This document shows positions 60,345 through 64,000 of a DNA stretch of 64,000 nucleotides, piece after piece. Location: NCBI GenBank assembly GCA_003021655.1, contig PXRP01000037.1, positions 1-64,000 on the forward strand, in the 5' to 3' direction. Below the pieces are notes generated by a model. That model did not search any database. It saw nothing but the letters and a program-made list of their open reading frames with translations, and had not been told where the DNA came from. This DNA comes from Halobacteriales archaeon QS_4_69_31 (lineage in GTDB: Archaea; Halobacteriota; Halobacteria; Halobacteriales; Haloarculaceae). Numbering within the stretch: the first letter of the stretch is position 1; each line of letters begins with the position of its first letter. Made by a program: the position numbers and the translations under genes.

Positions 60345-60987
60345 ATGACCGACGACCCACACCGGCGACCCGCGGACGACGAGGCCTGGCGACGCCGCCA
60401 CGTTCTGGGCGCGCTCGCCGCCCTCCCGGCGGTCGCGGGCTGTACCGGACCAGAGTCCTCGCCCGCCAACGGGGAGTCGCCCGGATCCGGCGACGAAAGT
60501 GGGGCCGGCGACGACGGCGACGAAAGTGGGGCCGGCGACGACGGCGACGAAAGCGGGGCCGGCGACGACGGCGACGAAAACGGGGCCGGCGACGACGGCG
60601 ACGACGGCGACGCCCGCCCTGGACCTGCGGGAGGCGTACGTGACGGGGGTGACAGTCGCGGAGGCGAGCGGCGGCTACTGGTTCGAGGTGACCCTCTATC
60701 ACAACGACGACGGCGAGGAGGGGTACGCCAACTGGTGGCAGGTCGAGCGCCTCGACGGCGAGCGCCTGGGCAGGCGGGACCTCGCTCACCCTCACTCGAC
60801 GGACCCGTTCACGCGGTCGGCCACCGTGGCGGTCCCCGAGGACGCCCCCTGTGTCGTCGTGCGCGGCCACGACCAGACCCACGGCTACGGCGGGCGGGCG
60901 ATGCTCGTCGACGTCGGTTCAGGCGAGACAAGCGCCGTCGACAAGGGCGCCGAACCCGAGACGTTCTCGTCGGAGGACTGCCCCTGA
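60345..60987 (+). pseudogene. Secreted lipoprotein with acidic repeats, frameshifted after the repeats
   Basis: From ATG 60345: 'DEAWRRRHVLGALAALPAVA' then 'GCTG' is a Tat-like signal with lipobox Cys (about 26). A linker and four 9-residue repeats ('GDESGAGDD') follow. The frame then degenerates, while the neighbouring frame carries the true C-terminal domain: 'LDLREAYVTGVTVAEASGGY', 'WFEVTLYHNDDGEEGYANWW', 'TRSATVAVPEDAPCVVVRG' and 'EPETFSSEDCP' to 60987. One single-base indel near 60600-60625 separates them. It resembles extracellular domains of haloarchaeal lipoproteins, and the function is unknown. Confidence 0.7.
60492..60599 (+). repeat. 27-bp tandem repeat, 4 units
   Basis: Units start at 60492, 60519, 60546 and 60573 (core gacgaaagtggggccggcga), and are followed by 9-base gacgacggc units. 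Each 27-base unit encodes GDESGAGDD-type residues in the lipoprotein gene. Confidence 0.85.
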
Positions 60988-61103
60988 CCTGTCCCGGGCC
61001 GGGACAGACCGCGACTGCGGTCCCCGGCCCGCCCGCGACTGCGGTCCCCGGCCCGCGCGGTCGACCCCCGCGCGGACTCCCCTGTCGACCGCGAGTATCG
61101 CCC

Positions 61104-61274
61104 TCAGTTCTCTTCGGGGGCCCTCTCGCCGTCGACCTCCTCGGCGAGATAGGCCTCCTTGCACGAGGGCGAGCAGAACTGGTAGATCTCGTCATTGTCG
61201 GCACCGAACGCCGCCGGGTGCCACTCGTCGGCGTCGAACATGTCGCCACAGTTGTCACAGCTTTCCAGTGCCAT
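61104..61274 (-). CDS. Small zinc-finger protein (DUF7576-like)
   Basis: A 56-residue protein: 'MALESCDNCGDMFDADEWHP', 'AAFGADNDEIYQFCSPSCKE' and 'AYLAEEVDGERAPEEN'. Four Cys (CDNC and CSPSC) form a treble-clef-like zinc site, as in the haloarchaeal DUF7576 group. The function is unknown. It is the last of three small minus-strand genes (61808 to 61104). Confidence 0.7.
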   Translation of the reverse strand: MALESCDNCGDMFDADEWHPAAFGADNDEIYQFCSPSCKEAYLAEEVDGERAPEEN

Positions 61275-61368
61275 GCTCACGGTAATTCTCCTCGTCCGCC
61301 GGTCGCCCTCTCCCCACCCACTCCGGCGACGCGGCGCCGCGGCCGCGTCGACCGGGAGATAGTCGTGC

Positions 61369-61512
61369 TCACGGTTCGACCGCGACTGTCTGGTTCGACT
61401 GGATCCAGGCCCGCTCGTTCGCGACGTCCGCGATGAGCGCGACCGTCTCCGAACCGACCTCGAACTCGGTGAACTTCGTCTCCGGCGTCCGCTTGCGGGT
61501 CTGCTCGCTCAT
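61369..61512 (-). CDS. Very small haloarchaeal protein (DUF7331-like)
   Basis: 47 residues: 'MSEQTRKRTPETKFTEFEVG', 'SETVALIADVANERAWIQSN' and 'QTVAVEP'. The pattern (basic N-terminus, one strand-helix, 'ERAWIQS') is that of a small family restricted to haloarchaea. It overlaps the end of the HalOD1 gene by 4 bases (ATGA), showing translational coupling. Confidence 0.65.
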   Translation of the reverse strand: MSEQTRKRTPETKFTEFEVGSETVALIADVANERAWIQSNQTVAVEP

Positions 61513-61808
61513 ACGGGTATCACCGGCCGCGCGCGCGCCTCAAGAGCCTCACACCGCGCCGTCACAGTGACGTCCCTGCCGGACCTGATACGGACCTCGT
61601 AGCCGGGGAGGCGCGCGTTCAGTTCGACCTGCGTCGCGCTGGCGTCTCCGAGAAGCGCCTCGAGAGCGTCGGGGTCGAGATGCTCTCCCAGCAGTAGGTC
61701 CAGTTCCAGCGGCGAGCACCCGTCTGCACCCGCCATCGCCGCGACCACCGCTTCGGTTACGGGCTCCTCGGAGTCCGCCGAGAGGTCGACCATCGTTGTC
61801 GTACACAT
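61509..61808 (-). CDS. HalOD1 output-domain protein
   Basis: A 99-residue protein: 'VTEAVVAAMAGADGCSPLEL', 'DLLLGEHLDPDALEALLGDA', then strands 'QVELNARLPGYEVRIRSGRD' and 'VTVT'. This is the HalOD1 fold, a haloarchaeal output domain often attached to response regulators and here standing alone. ATG 61808 is used; ATG 61793 (MVDLS) is an alternative. It is the first gene of a coupled group with the 47-residue protein below it. Confidence 0.75.
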   Translation of the reverse strand: MCTTTMVDLSADSEEPVTEAVVAAMAGADGCSPLELDLLLGEHLDPDALEALLGDASATQVELNARLPGYEVRIRSGRDVTVTARCEALEARARPVIPV

Positions 61809-62085
61809 CGTTACTTCCACCGACGACCCCTGCCCGTATGGGTTATCCGCCAACACACGTTGAAAACCCACCCTCGACAGGGTTATACATATAGCATGCG
61901 GCCGGCGGGCGCGTCTGCGACCACACAGAGCGGGACAGCAAGGCGGTAAGCGCGTGTTACAGATGTGTAAGGATCGTATGTGTGGTGGGATCGGGGGTCC
62001 CGTGGGGTGGTCTCGGGCGCCGCGAACGGGAGCTCGACCGGTCCGATACGGGCCGTTTATACGCATTCACCCCCGAGGGGCGCGT

Positions 62086-63153
62086 ATGACCGAGCTGGAC
62101 GCGACCGACCGCGCGATACTCAACGCCTTCCAGGGTGGGTTCCCGGTGGTCGCCGACCCCTATGAGCCCGCGGCCGCGGCCCTGCGGGACCACGGCGTCG
62201 ATGTCTCCGCGGCGGCCCTCCACGAGCGACTCGTCCGGCTGGACGAGGCCGGCGTGCTGACACGATTCGGCGCGCTCATCGACGCCGAGGCCATCGGCGG
62301 GACGGCCACGCTGGTCGCGATGCACGCCCCCGAGGGGCGGTTCGACGAGGTGGCCGACCTGGTCAACGCCCACCCGGAGGTCGCCCACAACTACGAGCGC
62401 GAACACCCCCACCTCAACATGTGGTTCGTCCTCTCGGTGGCCGACGAGGACCGCGTCCCCGAGGTGCTCGCGGAGATCGAGGCCGAGACCGGCCAGGAGA
62501 CGTACAACCTCCCCAAAGAGCGAGAGTTCCACGTCGAGGCGAAGTTCCCCGTCGAGGGGCCACTGGCGGACCTCGATGGCGGGATCGACCTCTCGGGGCT
62601 GGGCCCCAACGTCGACGGGAGCGACCGACCGGCGGACGCGAGGCGGCTGACGCCCGCCGAGCGGGACCTCGTCGTCGAGATCCAGGACGGCCTGCCGCTC
62701 ACGCGGACCCCCTACGCGGACGTCGCCGAGGCGCTGGGGACCGACCGCGAGTGGGTGTTAGAGACGGTCACGCGGTTCGACGCCGAGGGGAAGGTCCGGC
62801 GCGTCGGCCTCATCCCGAACCACTACGCGCTGGGCTACGCCGAGAACGGCATGACCGTCTGGGACGTCCCCGACGACGTCGTCGACGAGGTCGGGCCCGC
62901 CATCGCGTCGTTCGACTACGTCACCCACTGCTACCGGCGGCCCCGCCACGAGGGCGTCTGGCCGTACAACTTCTTCGCGATGACCCACGGCCGGACCGAG
63001 GACGAGAGCGAGCGACGCGTCCGGGCGGTCCGCGACCGGATGGCCGAGCATTGGGACGTGACCGACGACGACTGGGAGACGCTGTTCTCGACGCGGATCC
63101 TCAAGAAGACGGGGATCAGGCTCGAAGAACGCGCCGAGGCGAACACCGCCTGA
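62086..63153 (+). CDS. ahbB: Siroheme decarboxylase, fused AhbA-AhbB type (Lrp/AsnC fold)
   Basis: A 355-residue protein made of two Lrp/AsnC-like modules. Half one: 'LDATDRAILNAFQGGFPVVA' (HTH) and 'AHNYEREHPHLNMWFVLSVA'. Half two: 'RRLTPAERDLVVEIQDGLPL', 'GKVRRVGLIPNHYALGY' and 'VTHCYRRPRHEGVWPYNFFA'. The Y-E-R-x-H and C-Y-R-R-x-x-H segments are those of AhbA and AhbB, which remove two acetates from siroheme to give didecarboxysiroheme on the alternative heme route. It is fused in one chain as in haloarchaea, and is the first gene of the heme operon. Confidence 0.85.
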   Translation: MTELDATDRAILNAFQGGFPVVADPYEPAAAALRDHGVDVSAAALHERLVRLDEAGVLTRFGALIDAEAIGGTATLVAMHAPEGRFDEVADLVNAHPEVAHNYEREHPHLNMWFVLSVADEDRVPEVLAEIEAETGQETYNLPKEREFHVEAKFPVEGPLADLDGGIDLSGLGPNVDGSDRPADARRLTPAERDLVVEIQDGLPLTRTPYADVAEALGTDREWVLETVTRFDAEGKVRRVGLIPNHYALGYAENGMTVWDVPDDVVDEVGPAIASFDYVTHCYRRPRHEGVWPYNFFAMTHGRTEDESERRVRAVRDRMAEHWDVTDDDWETLFSTRILKKTGIRLEERAEANTA

Positions 63154-63174
63154 GATGTCACCGAGAGACGACCG

Positions 63175-63822
63175 ATGATACCGCTGCTTCACGATTTTAC
63201 CGGCCAGCGGGTCCTGGTCTTCGGCGGCGGCGCGGTCGGTGCCCGGAAGGCGCGACGGTTCGCCCGCGAGGCCGAGGTGGTCGTCGTCAGCCCGGCGTTC
63301 GCCGACGCGGACTTCGGCGGGGCCCAGCGGGTCCGCGCCCGCCCCGACCCGGAGGACGTGCCGGGGTGGCTCGACCGGGTCGGGCCCGCGCTGGTCGTCG
63401 CCGCCACCGACGACCCCTCGCTCAACGGGGCCATCGAGCGTGCCGCCCGGGAGCGTGGCACCCTCGTCAACCGGACGGACGAACACGGGGGGCGCGAGCC
63501 CGGGAGCGTCGTCGTCCCCGCGACGGTCCGGGACGACCCGGTCGTCGTCGCCGTCGCCACCGGGGGCGAGAGCCCCGCGCTGAGCCGCTACCTCCGGGAG
63601 TCGCTGGAAGAGGAGGTCGCGGGAGCCGGCGACCTGGCGGCGCTGACCGGCGAGTTACGCGAGGACCTCCAGAAACGGGGGGTTCCGCCCGAGGAGCGCC
63701 GCAAGGCGGTGCGCGCAGTCGTCCGTTCCAGCGACGTTTGGAAGGCTTTAGATAGTGGGGCCCGAAAGCCTAGACGAGTAGCCGTGGACGTGATCGAGGA
63801 AGCGACGGGTGAGACAGTGTGA
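63175..63822 (+). CDS. sirC: Precorrin-2 dehydrogenase / sirohydrochlorin ferrochelatase-like (CysG N-terminal type)
   Basis: A 215-residue NAD-dependent enzyme making sirohydrochlorin on the way to siroheme. 'GQRVLVFGGGAVGARKARRF' (about 10-29) is the nucleotide-binding loop, 'LVVAATDDPSLNGAIERAAR' follows, and 'VVVAVATGGESPALSRYLRE' is the conserved C-terminal part. It starts 21 bases after ahbB and overlaps hemA by 4 bases (GTGA), so the three are coupled. Confidence 0.88.
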   Translation: MIPLLHDFTGQRVLVFGGGAVGARKARRFAREAEVVVVSPAFADADFGGAQRVRARPDPEDVPGWLDRVGPALVVAATDDPSLNGAIERAARERGTLVNRTDEHGGREPGSVVVPATVRDDPVVVAVATGGESPALSRYLRESLEEEVAGAGDLAALTGELREDLQKRGVPPEERRKAVRAVVRSSDVWKALDSGARKPRRVAVDVIEEATGETV

Positions 63823-64000
63823 CAGGGCGCGGTGTCATCTCGGGGGCCAGCGTCGCACACGAGCGAGCGACGGTCGAGGAACTCGAACGGGCCGCCCCGT
63901 GCGACCAGCGGGAGGCGGTCGACCGACTGACGAGCGTGCCGGCCGTCGAGGAGGCGTACGTCCTCCAGACGTGTAACCGGGTCGAGGCCTACGTCGTCAC
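63819..64000 (+). CDS. hemA: Glutamyl-tRNA reductase, 5' part (cut by window end)
   Basis: The first 60 codons: 'GRGVISGASVAHERATVEEL', then 'VPAVEEAYVLQTCNRVEAYV'. The catalytic Cys is in 'QTCNRVE' (about residue 53). HemA reduces glutamyl-tRNA to glutamate-1-semialdehyde, the first committed step of tetrapyrrole synthesis. The start is GTG 63819, overlapping the sirC stop. The rest lies beyond the window. Confidence 0.92.
   Translation, partial: MTGRGVISGASVAHERATVEELERAAPCDQREAVDRLTSVPAVEEAYVLQTCNRVEAYVV

Overview
The window is 64 kb of a haloarchaeal chromosome (class Halobacteria). The evidence is high-GC DNA, strongly acidic Asp/Glu-rich proteins, and archaeal TATA-like boxes about 30 bases before starts. 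The markers agree: the RdfA/SMC-like pair, UbaA, proteasome-activating nucleotidase, DUF63, HalOD1 and HTH-10 proteins, a PurN-AICARFT fusion, and siroheme-route heme genes. No genus can be assigned from the sequence alone.

Bases 1-18,900 are an accessory, decaying stretch. It opens with an IS6-type insertion sequence and also holds a short non-autonomous element with perfect 18-bp inverted repeats. Between them lie small stress or membrane genes (DUF457, DUF1328, PRC-barrel-like, FNT channel, sugar isomerase, DUF5789, DUF2267, TraB-like, GNAT, an HTH-10 regulator). The SMC-like/RdfA pair (11.3-14.0 kb) is intact. At least three small genes are interrupted by in-frame stops, malate synthase survives only as a broken 3' remnant, and a universal stress protein has lost its N-terminus.

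Bases 18,900-64,000 are mostly housekeeping. UbaA, a Yip1-like protein and an M32 carboxypeptidase come first, followed by a lipoate-dependent block: lipA, pdhA-pdhB-pdhC and, after one secreted lectin-like gene, lpdA. Next come a GpgS-like glycosyltransferase, a three-gene envelope cluster, purNH, a GH28 glycosidase, purB, an MFS transporter, dapE and lysA. A lactate block follows (3' half of lctP plus a 1,030-residue FAD/Fe-S dehydrogenase). The rest holds a CNNM/CorC protein, Pan, tRNA-Leu(CAA), an inositol monophosphatase, DUF63, a ThiF-YcaO protein, a TbsP-like regulator, glyA, and the ahbAB-like/sirC/hemA heme operon cut by the window end.

The most unusual feature is that purB and glyA each carry a short out-of-frame internal deletion (about 75 and 65 bases) that removes the catalytic signature: the fumarate-lyase signature loop in PurB and the PLP-lysine segment in GlyA. 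Together with other indels and truncations (aceB, lctP, a lipoprotein, a lectin-like gene), this means either real reductive decay or a flawed or mixed-strain assembly. Reads are needed to decide.
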